Shown one piece after another: positions 53,954 through 63,859 of a stretch of 64,000 nt of DNA. A model generated the notes under the pieces. It was not told where the DNA came from, did not search any database, and saw nothing but the letters and a program-made list of their open reading frames with translations. Where the stretch lies: contig NZ_QMKQ01000015.1 in assembly GCF_003287975.1 (NCBI RefSeq), forward strand, positions 1 through 64,000, read 5' to 3'. Source of the DNA: Arthrobacter sp. AQ5-05. Lineage in GTDB: Bacteria > Actinomycetota > Actinomycetes > Actinomycetales > Micrococcaceae. The position numbers and the translations under genes were made by a program. Each line of letters opens with the position of its first letter. The stretch's first letter is position 1.

Positions 53954-54943
53954 ATGGACAGCAGCATCGACACGCGACCGTTCTTCCTGGATTGCGACAC
54001 CGGGATCGATGACGCCCTGGCGCTGGCCTACCTTCTGGGGGCCGGGGCCAACCTCGTGGGCATCGGCTCGGTCTCCGGGAACACCAGCGCGGCCCAGGGG
54101 GCGCTCAACACGCAGAACCTGCTGGCGCTGGCCGGCCACGCGGGAATCCCGGTCGCGCTGGGCCACCACGACGCGCAGGCCCGCCCGTACGGCGGAGGGG
54201 CACCCCATGTGCACGGGAACAACGGCATCGGCGAGGTCCAGCTTCCCGACGCGGGCCTGGAACTTGCCCCCGAGTCCGCGCCCGAGATGCTGGTGCGGCT
54301 GGCCCGGGCGCACGCCGGGGAATTGCGCGTCATCGCCATCGGCCCGCTGACCAACATCGCTTCGGCGCTGCGCTTGGACCCCGGGCTTCCCTCGTTGGTG
54401 AAGGAACTGACCATCATGGGTGGCGCGGCCCTGGCCCCGGGCAACATCACCGCCGTCTCCGAGGCCAACATCCACAACGACCCCGAGGCCGCCGCGGAGG
54501 TCTTTGCCGCCGGCTGGGAGATCGTGCTGGTGCCGCTGGATGTGACCATGAACCACGTGCTGGAGGAACACGACCTCCAGACCCTGGCTGCCAGCGAGTC
54601 ACCGGCAGTGCAGGCGGTCGCGGCGATGCTCGGCTACTACTTCGATTTCTACCAGGGCGTCTTCGGCAGGCGCTGCTCGGTCATGCACGACCCGCTGGCC
54701 GCGGCCATCGCGATCGGGAAGGTGCGGCCGACCTCCGCGCCGTACGCGCGCGTGGTCGTTGACGCCACCGACGGGCCGGGCCGCGGGCAGAGCATCTGCG
54801 ACATGCGCGGAGTCTACAAGGGCCACCCCAAGCCCGACGGAGCGCACTGCCGCGTGGTGCTGGCGGCCACCGAGGATGCCATCGGGGAGATCGTGCGCGG
54901 CACCCTGGCGCTGGCCGCTGCGTCGCTGGTGGCTCTCCCGTGA
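53954..54943 (+). CDS. Nucleoside hydrolase
   Basis: 329 residues. DCDTGIDDALAL is the N-terminal Asp cluster that binds Ca2+. ELTIMGGAALAPGNITAVSEANIHNDPEAAAEV and the late Asp in MHDPLAAAIAI complete the inosine-uridine nucleoside hydrolase family. It splits ribonucleosides into base and ribose. A GTGA overlap links it to the deaminase gene. Confidence 0.93.
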   Translation: MDSSIDTRPFFLDCDTGIDDALALAYLLGAGANLVGIGSVSGNTSAAQGALNTQNLLALAGHAGIPVALGHHDAQARPYGGGAPHVHGNNGIGEVQLPDAGLELAPESAPEMLVRLARAHAGELRVIAIGPLTNIASALRLDPGLPSLVKELTIMGGAALAPGNITAVSEANIHNDPEAAAEVFAAGWEIVLVPLDVTMNHVLEEHDLQTLAASESPAVQAVAAMLGYYFDFYQGVFGRRCSVMHDPLAAAIAIGKVRPTSAPYARVVVDATDGPGRGQSICDMRGVYKGHPKPDGAHCRVVLAATEDAIGEIVRGTLALAAASLVALP

Positions 54944-55929
54944 AATTGCCCGTTGCCGAACTGCACATACATCTGGAAGGGACCCTGGAGCCCGAGACCA
55001 TCCTGCACCTGGCCGGGCAGAACAACGTTGACTTGCCGTGGCCTTCGCTGGAGGAGCTGCGCGCGCAGTACGACTTCAGCAACCTCCAGTCCTTCCTCGA
55101 CCTGTTCTACGCGAACTTGGCGGTGCTGCGCACCGCTGCGGACTTCCAACAGATCACCACCGCATACCTGCGCCGGGCCCACGAATCGGGCGTGCGGCAT
55201 GTTGAGTTGTTCTTCGACCCCCAGGCCCACCTCGAACGCGGCCTGACGCTTGCCGAGGTGATCTCCGGGATCCGTGCGGGCCTCGAGACGGGGTTGTCCC
55301 GCTGGGGCATCACGCACAAGCTCATCGCCTGCTTCTGGCGCCATGCCCCCGCCGAATCCGCGATGGAGATCCTGCGCACCCTGGTGCGGGAGAAGCACGC
55401 CGTCGACGGCATCGGGCTGGATTCCTCGGAGCTCGGCTACCCGCCGGTGCTGTTCCGGGAGGTCTTCGCCTACGCCCGGGAAAACGGGTTGCACGTTGTG
55501 GCCCATGCCGGCGAGGAGGGCCCGGCCGAGTACATCGTCCAGGCCCTCGACCTGCTGCAGGTCGAACGCATCGACCACGGAATCCGCTGCCTCGAGGACC
55601 CGGCCCTGGTACAGCGGCTGGTGGCCGAGCAGATGCCGCTGACCGTGTGCCCGCTCTCGAATGTCCGGTTGCGGGCAGTGGACACCATGGCCGAGCATCC
55701 GCTGCGGCGGATGCTGGACCTTGGCCTGAAGGTATCCATCCACTCGGATGACCCCTCCTACTTCGGCGGCTACCTGGACGCGAACTTCGACGCGGTCATC
55801 GCGCAGTTCGACCTGAGCCGCGGGGAGCAGGCGGTGCTGGCCAGGAACTCGATCGAGGCGTCCTTCCTCGACGCCCCGGCCAAGGCACTGCTTTTCGGCG
55901 AAGTGAACGCCTGGCTGGAATCACGCTAG
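54940..55929 (+). CDS. Adenine/adenosine deaminase
   Basis: 329-residue amidohydrolase. The metal His pair is in ELHIHLEGTLEPE, the next His in VVAHAGEEGPAEY, and HSDDPSYFGGY holds the metal Asp. CPLSNVRLRAVDTM and the pattern HPLRRMLDLGLKVSIHSDDP match the adenine-deaminase branch (Aah1-type) better than adenosine deaminase. With the coupled nucleoside hydrolase the route would be adenosine to adenine to hypoxanthine. The start is GTG overlapping the previous stop. Confidence 0.88.
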   Translation: MKLPVAELHIHLEGTLEPETILHLAGQNNVDLPWPSLEELRAQYDFSNLQSFLDLFYANLAVLRTAADFQQITTAYLRRAHESGVRHVELFFDPQAHLERGLTLAEVISGIRAGLETGLSRWGITHKLIACFWRHAPAESAMEILRTLVREKHAVDGIGLDSSELGYPPVLFREVFAYARENGLHVVAHAGEEGPAEYIVQALDLLQVERIDHGIRCLEDPALVQRLVAEQMPLTVCPLSNVRLRAVDTMAEHPLRRMLDLGLKVSIHSDDPSYFGGYLDANFDAVIAQFDLSRGEQAVLARNSIEASFLDAPAKALLFGEVNAWLESR

Positions 55930-55943
55930 ATTCAGGCCAAGAA

Positions 55944-56000
55944 CCCCGAGCAAGGCCATGCCCGCCCTGTTGAACAGGGCGGGCATGGCTTTGCTCGGGG
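55944..56000. terminator. Strong bidirectional hairpin terminator
   Basis: 26-bp arms (55944-55969 and 55975-56000), nearly perfect, around loop TTGAA, followed by TGTGTATTTG on the plus strand. It separates the deaminase gene from the converging DUF1445 gene. Confidence 0.8.
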
Positions 56001-56023
56001 TGTGTATTTGCGCCGCTTGCTTG

Positions 56024-56839
56024 CTACGGCACCAGGTAGTTGCTGTCGCGGGCGTCGGTGATGAGCATGTGCCCGGGCGCATGTCCGATGGCCAGCGCGG
56101 GCTTGGACTCCATGACGGCCGCCTGCGGGGTGACCCCGCAGGCCCAGAACACCGGGATGTGCCCGGCCGGGATCTGGACCGGATCCCCGAAGTCCGGCTT
56201 GGACAGGTCCGTGATGCCCAGTTCCTCCGGGTTGCCGATGTGCACCGGGGCCCCGTGCACCGCGGGGTAGCGGGAGGTGATGCGCACCGCGTCGGACACC
56301 TGGGAGGCGGGGATCGGGCGCATGGATACCACCATGGGCCCGGACATCGACCCGGCCGAGGCGCTGCGGATGTTCGACTTGAACATCGGAACGTTCACTC
56401 CCTGGTCGATGTGCGCGATCCTGATCCCGCCCTCCATCAATGCGGTCTCGAAGGTGAACGAGCAGCCCACGATGAAGGTGACCAGGTCATCGCGCCAGTA
56501 CCCGGACAGGTCGGTTGGCTCTGCGACCTTCACGCCGTTTTCGTAGACGACGTACTTCGGCACGTCGGTGCGGATGTCCCCGCCGGCCAGCAGTTCCCCG
56601 CTGGTCTCCCCCGCGTCCAGCACGCCCAGGATCGGGCAGGACTTGGGGTTGCGCTGGGCGAAGAGCAACACGTCGAAGGCCTGGTCCCTGGGCACGATGA
56701 TCAGGTTCGCCTGGGCGTAGCCGAGGGAGAAACCGGCGGTCGGCACGGCCAATCCGTTGCGGAACAGTTCACGTGCCTGGGCCGGGGACAGGTCTGCGCG
56801 TTCCCCGGCTCCGGGTGTTGGCGAATTGGCGGGTGTCAT
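56024..56839 (-). CDS. DUF1445 putative hydro-lyase (YcsI-like, D-glutamate cyclase relative)
   Basis: 271 residues. LSPAQARELFRNGLAVPTAGFSLGYAQANLIIVP, CSFTFETALMEGGI, SMRPI and the Cys-containing FWACGVTPQAAV are the family motifs. Homologues include bacterial YcsI and the domain related to D-glutamate cyclase, an enzyme that makes 5-oxo-D-proline into glutamate. Directly downstream of the NRAMP-like gene, forming a two-gene operon. In Bacillus subtilis ycsI lies in the ycsF-kipI operon, so the link is 5-oxoproline metabolism. Confidence 0.88.
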   Translation of the reverse strand: MTPANSPTPGAGERADLSPAQARELFRNGLAVPTAGFSLGYAQANLIIVPRDQAFDVLLFAQRNPKSCPILGVLDAGETSGELLAGGDIRTDVPKYVVYENGVKVAEPTDLSGYWRDDLVTFIVGCSFTFETALMEGGIRIAHIDQGVNVPMFKSNIRSASAGSMSGPMVVSMRPIPASQVSDAVRITSRYPAVHGAPVHIGNPEELGITDLSKPDFGDPVQIPAGHIPVFWACGVTPQAAVMESKPALAIGHAPGHMLITDARDSNYLVP

Positions 56840-56908
56840 GGTGGCTGGCGTCCTTTCGACAGGGTGTTTCAGCTTGCGGGGATGTTGGTGGGCGTTCGGG
56901 CTTCGGGG

Positions 56909-58126
56909 CTAGACCCAGAGCTTGGAGAGGCCCGCCAGGGAGTTCCAGCCGAGGAAGAGGGTCAGCAGCCAGGTGGCGACGCCGATAATCAGCAGCCACT
57001 TGGGGTAGACGTAGCCCTGCAGCAGGTCGCGGCGGCGCCAGGCGGCCCAGAGCAGGACCGCGAAGCCGACCGGCAGGATCAGTCCGTTGAAGGCGCCGGC
57101 GAAGATCAGCAGCGTCTGCGGGGCCTGGCCCAGGAAGAGGTAGATGACCGCACACACCGCGATGAACGCGACGGTGATCAGATTGCGGGTGCGCTCGGGG
57201 GTGGTGGACTTGGTGACGAAGGAAACCGAGGTGTAGGCGGCACCGATGACGGATGTCAGGGCGGCGGCCCAGAGGATCACGCCGAAGGAGCGCATCCCGA
57301 TATCTCCCGCAGCGTGGCCGAAGGCCTCGGCGGCCTTGTTGTCGCTGGTCAGCACGACTCCCCCGGCGACAACGCCGAGGATGGCCAGGAACAGCAGCAC
57401 GCGCATGATGCCGGTGACGATGATGCTCAGGATGGAGGTGCGGGTGATGTCCTTGACGTTCTCGACACCGGCCGCGCCCGAGTCGAGCATGCGGTGGGCG
57501 CCGGCGTAGGTGATGTAGCCGCCGACGGTGCCGCCGATCAGCGTGGTGATGATCAGGAAGCTGATGTTCTCCGGCAGGACCGCGTTCTTCAGCGCCTCGC
57601 CCACCGGGGGTGCGGCGACGATGGCCACGTACAGCATCAACAGGATCATGATCGCGCCGAGCATCACCACGATCTTGTCCAGGGCCATGCCGGCGCGCTT
57701 GGAGAGGAAGATCAGGATCGCCACGACGGCGGAAAGGATGCCGCCGATCTTGGGGTCGAGCCCCATCATGGCATTCATGCCCAGGCCGGTGCCGGCGATG
57801 TTGCCGATGTTGAAGACCATGCCGCCGATGAAGACCAGCGCGGCCAGGACCCATCCGATGCCGGGGAGCACCTTGTTGCCAAGTTCCTGGGCGCGGAGAC
57901 CCGAGACGCCGATGATGCGCCACACGTTCAGCTGGACGGCGATGTCCACCAGGATGGAAACGACGATCGCGAAGGCGAAGGAGGCGCCGATCTGGACCGT
58001 GAATTCGGTGGTCTGGGTGATGAAGCCGGGCCCGATGGCGCTGGTGGCCATGAGGAACATGGCGCCAAGCATTGCTGTGCGCCTGGCAGAAGTACTGAGC
58101 TTCGGTTTCGTGCTTGGAGTGGCCAT
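56909..58126 (-). CDS. NRAMP-related transporter (YcsG-like)
   Basis: 405 residues, 11 predicted helices. AIGPGFITQTTEFTVQIGASF in TM1 replaces the DPGN metal site of classic NRAMP (reads GPGFITQT), and TM6 (GGTVGGYITYAGAHRM) lacks the MPH motif. It is therefore unlikely to be an ordinary Mn/Fe importer. YcsG of Bacillus subtilis sits with 5-oxoproline genes, so an organic or amide substrate is plausible. It is preceded by two TTGTTNAACAA palindromes. Confidence 0.85.
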   Translation of the reverse strand: MATPSTKPKLSTSARRTAMLGAMFLMATSAIGPGFITQTTEFTVQIGASFAFAIVVSILVDIAVQLNVWRIIGVSGLRAQELGNKVLPGIGWVLAALVFIGGMVFNIGNIAGTGLGMNAMMGLDPKIGGILSAVVAILIFLSKRAGMALDKIVVMLGAIMILLMLYVAIVAAPPVGEALKNAVLPENISFLIITTLIGGTVGGYITYAGAHRMLDSGAAGVENVKDITRTSILSIIVTGIMRVLLFLAILGVVAGGVVLTSDNKAAEAFGHAAGDIGMRSFGVILWAAALTSVIGAAYTSVSFVTKSTTPERTRNLITVAFIAVCAVIYLFLGQAPQTLLIFAGAFNGLILPVGFAVLLWAAWRRRDLLQGYVYPKWLLIIGVATWLLTLFLGWNSLAGLSKLWV

Positions 58127-58194
58127 GATTCCATCCGTCGGGGGTGCGGGTGACAGCTGTCACAAGTGGGGAGCGATGAAAGGTACATTACAGG

Positions 58195-58229
58195 TTGTTG
58201 AACAATCATGGCAATAGGTTGTTCAACAA
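58195..58229. promoter_or_regulatory. Two GntR-type operators before the NRAMP-like gene
   Basis: TTGTTGAACAA (58195-58205) and TTGTTCAACAA (58219-58229), 24 bp centre to centre, in the promoter of the minus-strand operon. The first is identical to the core of the pxpA site at 39977. Reciprocal control by the pxp GntR protein is the simplest reading. Confidence 0.65.
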
Positions 58230-58300
58230 TTCATCCCGGGCACCCCCTCCCCCGACGCCGAAGGAAACCCGCGGATTGCACCCGAACCCGGACACGACAA

Positions 58301-58342
58301 GGCCCTTCCCCGCGCCGCGGTTCGCCGGCGCAGGGAAGGGCC
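58301..58342 (-). terminator. Terminator of the DUF1540 gene
   Basis: On the minus strand GGCCCTTCCC pairs with GGGAAGGGCC, with an inner GCGCCGGCG/CGCGGCGC stem, followed by TTGTCGTGTCC. Lies 14 bases after the stop. Confidence 0.7.
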
Positions 58343-58356
58343 CAAACAGTCGCGAC

Positions 58357-58650
58357 TCAGGCGCCGTGCTCGTACGTGAGACAGTCCGCATTGTCCGCGC
58401 CGGGCCCCACGCGCACCGATTCCGCCGCACACATCAGGTGGTCATTGTGGGTGCATTCCATGCGCTGGCAGGCACCCACCGAGGCCAGGATCTTGGGCAG
58501 GCCGCCGTGCACGCCGGTGTCGATGAACGTCGCGCATTGTGCGTGGTCGGCATTTCCGCCGATGGTGATGCCCGATGCCCCGCAATGGGTGTGGTCGTTG
58601 AACGAGCAATTGGACACGGAACATTCGGTAACGGGCACGGTGACTGTCAT
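58357..58650 (-). CDS. DUF1540 protein with two Cys4 repeats
   Basis: 97 residues. Two copies of the pattern C-x4-C-x7-C-x14-C: CSVSNCSFNDHTHCGASG and CQRMECTHNDHLMCAAES, each followed by a final Cys in HAQC and NADC. This is the DUF1540 metal-binding pattern, possibly zinc. The ATG at 58650 has GAGGAG 7 bases upstream. Function unknown. Confidence 0.88.
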   Translation of the reverse strand: MTVTVPVTECSVSNCSFNDHTHCGASGITIGGNADHAQCATFIDTGVHGGLPKILASVGACQRMECTHNDHLMCAAESVRVGPGADNADCLTYEHGA

Positions 58651-58882
58651 GATGCACTCCTCGAACCGGCGGTCTCGCGGATTTCGAACCGCTCCGGGTA
58701 CCACGGTAACCCCAAACCGTGCCCGGAAATTAGTGCTGCTTACGGGTCCCAATCGGGAGGGTCGCTACCCTCGGATACACGATTGCGGGGCACGATTCAG
58801 TGCGCCGAATATGCCCGAATCCCGATCGCGCACCCCGCCTACGGTGATGCACCTCACGCGCGGGACGTGCGTGCGGCTGTAG

Positions 58883-60349
<1,467 letters not shown>

Positions 60350-60356
60350 GACGGGG

Positions 60357-60851
60357 CTACAGCCAGGGCACCGCGCCCTGGCTGTGCTCGAAGACCAGCG
60401 AGGTCTGGGTGGTGGCCACCGCAGGGTTTGCCGAGAGGTTGTCCAGGACGAACTGGCGCACGTCCTTCGAATCGCGCACCGCCACGTGGATCAGGAAGTC
60501 GTCCGCACCGCCCAGGAAGAAGAGCTGGGTGACCCCGGGCTTGGCGCGCATTTCTTCGGCAAAGGAGGACATCAGGTGGCGGGCGCCGGGGCGGATCTTC
60601 ACGAAGATCAACGCCTCGAGCGCGTGCCCCAGGACCTCGGGGTCGATTTCCAGGGTGAAGCGGCGGATGACCCCCGCCGAGCGCAGCGCGTTGAGCCGGG
60701 CCAGGCAGGTCGAGGGGGCGATGCCCAGTTCCTCGGCAAGCGAGTTGTTGGTGCGGCGCGCATTCTCCGTGAGCATGCGCAGCAGCCCGCGGTCGATGTC
60801 GTCCAGCTCCACGGGGTTGGACTGGCGAATATTCCTTTGAGTGATGGCCAT
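60357..60851 (-). CDS. Lrp/AsnC-family regulator
   Basis: 164 residues. HTH: LDDIDRGLLRMLTENARRTNNSLAEELGIAPSTCLARLNAL. The RAM domain: IDPEVLGHALEALIFVKIRPG and FFLGGADDFLIHVAVRDSKD. ATG 60851 (MAITQRN) is chosen; the frame runs on to 60872. It converges with guaB1 with 7 bases between stops. The target is unknown. Confidence 0.92.
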   Translation of the reverse strand: MAITQRNIRQSNPVELDDIDRGLLRMLTENARRTNNSLAEELGIAPSTCLARLNALRSAGVIRRFTLEIDPEVLGHALEALIFVKIRPGARHLMSSFAEEMRAKPGVTQLFFLGGADDFLIHVAVRDSKDVRQFVLDNLSANPAVATTQTSLVFEHSQGAVPWL

Positions 60852-61003
60852 GCCGGTACCCAGCTCTCGCACTAAAACAATGGTTCCCTGAATCGTACCG
60901 ACGAATATTTGCCAAAGCGCTCAACGCGCCGCAGGAAGAACACGACAGTGCACCCACTCGTTGCCGGGGTCCCGGGGCCCAGTTCAGTTGCGGGAGCCCT
61001 TGG

Positions 61004-61456
61004 TCAGGAGTCTTGCCGGCGGTAGCGGATCCACGCCAGGGTCGTAATCGCCAGCACCAGCGCCCCCGCCACGATCCACTGCCAGCCCAGGGCCAGCCAG
61101 GCGTAGATCACTGCCATGCCCACGGTGGAATACATGGTGGCCCAGATCAGGCAGCCGACAACGACCGCCGGGAGGTAGCGCAGCACCGGCATCCGGGCGA
61201 CACCCGCGCTGGCGTTGACCGCGGTCTGGATGCCCACGGTCATGAAGGACAGCGGGATGGCAAGGATGCCCCAGCGCTGGATGAACCGTTCGGCCCGCTG
61301 GTAGATCGGCCCGGTGAGCACATGCTGGAAACGGGTGTGCTTCACCCCGGCGGCGATGCCGCGGCCCAGCCAGTAGGTGGTGTTCGCACGGGCCATGGAA
61401 AGCAGGAACAGAAAGGCAAACGCCCAGCCGAAGGGTGCGTCTTTTAACCAGTCCAT
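61004..61456 (-). CDS. VTT/SNARE-associated (DedA-like) membrane protein
   Basis: 150 residues, four or so hydrophobic segments. ANTTYWLGRGIAAG, FIQRWGILAIPLSFMTVGIQTAVNASAGVARMPVLRYL is the VTT-type segment with the re-entrant Pro/Gly loops. It is short for DedA, so it is a small paralogue. TAGGCT (61464-61469) lies 7 bases before the ATG, again leaderless-like. No regulator nearby. Confidence 0.83.
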   Translation of the reverse strand: MDWLKDAPFGWAFAFLFLLSMARANTTYWLGRGIAAGVKHTRFQHVLTGPIYQRAERFIQRWGILAIPLSFMTVGIQTAVNASAGVARMPVLRYLPAVVVGCLIWATMYSTVGMAVIYAWLALGWQWIVAGALVLAITTLAWIRYRRQDS

Positions 61457-61535
61457 GGTTCCCAGCCTATCGGTGCCGGGCCGCGGGACCTGACTTTCGT
61501 GAGCCACCATACACCGCCCGGTAAGTGCTCTTTTC

Positions 61536-62822
61536 CTACGGAACCGAGCGGATGTTGCGCACCAGCAGGGCACCGAAGATGCCGATGATGGCTGCCACGA
61601 CGAACAGGGCCGTGTAGCCGCCGAGCATCTTCAGCGAAACGAACGCGAGCGCCGGGGCGATGACCTGGGGCAGCGAGTTGGCCACGTTGATCACACCCAT
61701 GTCCTTGCCCCGGGACTTGGCCGAGGGCAGCACCTGGGTCAACAGCGCAAAGTCCACGGCCAGGTACGCGCCGAAACCGAGTCCCAGCACCCCGGCACCG
61801 ATGATGGCGCCGGTGAAGTTCTGCGACACGGCAATGATCAGCGCGGAGCAGGCCACGACGATCGAGGAAACGATCACGAAGATCTTCCGCTTCCCGCTCC
61901 TGTCGCTGATGGGCCCCAGGATCACGGCGCTGATGATGACCATGACCGCGTAGATGCCGGTCAACACCAGCACCCCGCCGGCGGGGTCGGGGTGCTCGAC
62001 CACGTCCGTGAGGAAGAAGAGCAGGTAGACGATGGTCATCTGGTTGCCGGTGTTCATCATGAACCGGGTCAACCAGGCCCAGCCGAAGTCCCGATGTGTC
62101 AGCGGATTGATCCAAAAGCCCTTGACGAAGTCCAGCAGGTTGAAGTCGGTGCGGAATTCACGCGGAAGCTGCGGGTCGTTGGGGCGCAGCACATAGGGGA
62201 CGACCGCAACCACCAGGGCAGCGGCGCAAATGAAGTAGCCAACGGCGATGTTCCCCGAAATCACGAAGCCCACCACGGCCCCGAGCAGGATGCCGACGGT
62301 TTGGCCCATGGCCGCCAGTCCCCCGATGCCGCCGCGCCGGCGTTCGGGCACGCGGTCGGGGATGGTGGCGGTGACGGTGGAATAGGCTGCGTTGGCGGCG
62401 GCCTGCAGGCCGCACCAGCCCAGCAGCATCAGCCCGACGGTGGTGGCCCCGGAGAGCACCAGCAGCGCGGCCGCACCCAGGATGGCCCCGGCGAGGATCC
62501 ACGGCGAGCGGCGGCCCATCTTCGAGACCGTGCGGTCCGACAATGCCCCGAAGAGCGGGTTGGCCACCAGTGCCACCGATGCGCCGCAGGCGGTGACCAG
62601 CGACAGGATCGCTTCCTTGGACCCGGCATCGATGGCCGTGGCCTGCAGCCCGAGCAACACGTTGATGGGGGCGAAGAAGACGATGTTGATGCCGATGTTG
62701 ATCGCCACGACCGAGGCCACCCAGCTGCGGGTGACGTCCTCGGTCGGCGTGCGCAGGGCCTCGGGGAGCCCGGCTTCTCCACCGCCGGCAAGGGCCGTGG
62801 GATCGTGGGGTGTGCCCGCCAA
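61536..62822 (-). CDS. MFS transporter, glycoside/sugar-type
   Basis: 428 residues, 12 helices. GALSDRTVSKMGRRSPWILAG is the MFS signature loop, and GPISDRSGKRKIFVI is its second-half copy. The layout resembles the SLC45/GPH-like sugar transporters of actinobacteria. The TTG start at 62822 follows the TAG stop of a 32-codon ORF with no spacer, implying translational coupling. Confidence 0.88.
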   Translation of the reverse strand: MAGTPHDPTALAGGGEAGLPEALRTPTEDVTRSWVASVVAINIGINIVFFAPINVLLGLQATAIDAGSKEAILSLVTACGASVALVANPLFGALSDRTVSKMGRRSPWILAGAILGAAALLVLSGATTVGLMLLGWCGLQAAANAAYSTVTATIPDRVPERRRGGIGGLAAMGQTVGILLGAVVGFVISGNIAVGYFICAAALVVAVVPYVLRPNDPQLPREFRTDFNLLDFVKGFWINPLTHRDFGWAWLTRFMMNTGNQMTIVYLLFFLTDVVEHPDPAGGVLVLTGIYAVMVIISAVILGPISDRSGKRKIFVIVSSIVVACSALIIAVSQNFTGAIIGAGVLGLGFGAYLAVDFALLTQVLPSAKSRGKDMGVINVANSLPQVIAPALAFVSLKMLGGYTALFVVAAIIGIFGALLVRNIRSVP

Positions 62823-62921
62823 CTAGATCATGCCCGAGAGCATGCCTGCTCCGGTCCCCACGAGCAGGGCCCCGATGAGCAGCCAGGTGATCACTTTGAC
62901 GCGTTTGCGAATCGATTCCAT
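62823..62921 (-). CDS. 32-residue membrane peptide coupled to the MFS gene
   Basis: MESIRKRVKVITWLLIGALL then VGTGAGMLSGMI. A basic N-terminus is followed by one transmembrane helix. The TAG stop is immediately followed by the TTG start of the MFS gene. TACGAT upstream ends 9 bases before the ATG, a plausible -10 with a near-leaderless start. Too short for standard gene finding. It could be a small subunit of the transporter or a coupling leader. Confidence 0.6.
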   Translation of the reverse strand: MESIRKRVKVITWLLIGALLVGTGAGMLSGMI

Positions 62922-63025
62922 AGTGCGTTTATCGTAGGCGAGTTTTGCTCCCGGCGCCCCTTTGCGGAAACCTGTATTGCGCGTACCGCACATCCTTTCG
63001 GGCCGGGGCAGATTAGGCTACTGGC

Positions 63026-63859
63026 ATGAACAAAAGCGGATCCGAGCCAATGTTGTGGGCCCCGCGCCACAGCGGCTGGAATCTGGCCCACCATTTGCTG
63101 CCGTCCTATGTGTTGCTGGCCTTCCTGGCGGGCACCGGGGTGTACGCGCTGCTGAACGGACGGCCGGTGCTTTCCACCGGGTTGCTGGCCAGTGCCCTGG
63201 CCGTGCTGATGGGCGTCGTCGCCGCATATCGCCGCCCCACCGCGGACCAGGAGGCCGGGACCGGGGCGGTCGGCACCAGCACGGGACCGCGGGCAGCCAC
63301 GTGCTTCCCGATGTTCCGGACCTCGCCGCAGTGGGCAGCCGCGGTGATGGGCCTGGCGGTGGTGATCCTGGTGGCCACGGTGGCGCTGAGCGCACGGCTG
63401 TTGGTCATCCACAGCTACGACCCGATGGTCTTGATCGTCCTGCTGACGATTTTCCTGCTCGGGATCGGCGTCTATGTCTTGAACCGCGGGATCCGCATGG
63501 CGCGCATTGCCGCCGCATCCCAGGATCCCGGGGTCTATCTCACCCGCAGCCGCATCGTGCTGCACTCCTCGCGCGGCACCCGGGAAATCTACTGGAACGA
63601 CCTCGAGGGCATCGAGCCAACCGATCCGGCCCGCCACCGGCCACTGGGCAAGCGTGGCCCGGCTTGGATCGTGGTGCACCCGCGGGCCGGGGACACCGTC
63701 GGCGCGAAGGACCTGGTGATCCTGGTCCACGAGCTCACAGCCAACCCGGACCAGCTGATGCGCACCCTGGAGCATTATTGGGTCAACCCGGCGGACCGGG
63801 CCGAGCTCGGGACCGCTGCGGCGCTGGAACGCGTGCGGGGATTCGCTCCGCTTCCCTAG
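63026..63859 (+). CDS. Hypothetical membrane protein
   Basis: 277 residues, four hydrophobic helices (about 25-47, 50-70, 110-135, 140-160) and a C-terminal soluble domain (LTRSRIVLHSSRGTREIYWNDLEGIEPTD) resembling a bacterial PH-like domain. TAGGCT (63014-63019) lies 6 bases before the ATG, so it is probably leaderless. Its stop overlaps the stop of the converging Rieske gene (CTAG). Function unknown. Confidence 0.75.
   Translation: MNKSGSEPMLWAPRHSGWNLAHHLLPSYVLLAFLAGTGVYALLNGRPVLSTGLLASALAVLMGVVAAYRRPTADQEAGTGAVGTSTGPRAATCFPMFRTSPQWAAAVMGLAVVILVATVALSARLLVIHSYDPMVLIVLLTIFLLGIGVYVLNRGIRMARIAAASQDPGVYLTRSRIVLHSSRGTREIYWNDLEGIEPTDPARHRPLGKRGPAWIVVHPRAGDTVGAKDLVILVHELTANPDQLMRTLEHYWVNPADRAELGTAAALERVRGFAPLP

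Noticed and set aside
53596-54000. 134-codon minus-strand frame before the nucleoside hydrolase
   Set aside because: It overlaps the start of a certain gene and has no recognisable family; only noted as a possible remnant.
55968-55976. GTTGAAC-like sequence resembling the pxp operator
   Set aside because: It is the loop and inner stem of a terminator hairpin (CTGTTGAACAG) and differs from TTGTTGAACAA at both ends.
55958-58153. 731-codon plus-strand open frame
   Set aside because: Antisense of the DUF1445 and NRAMP-like genes, low-complexity translation.
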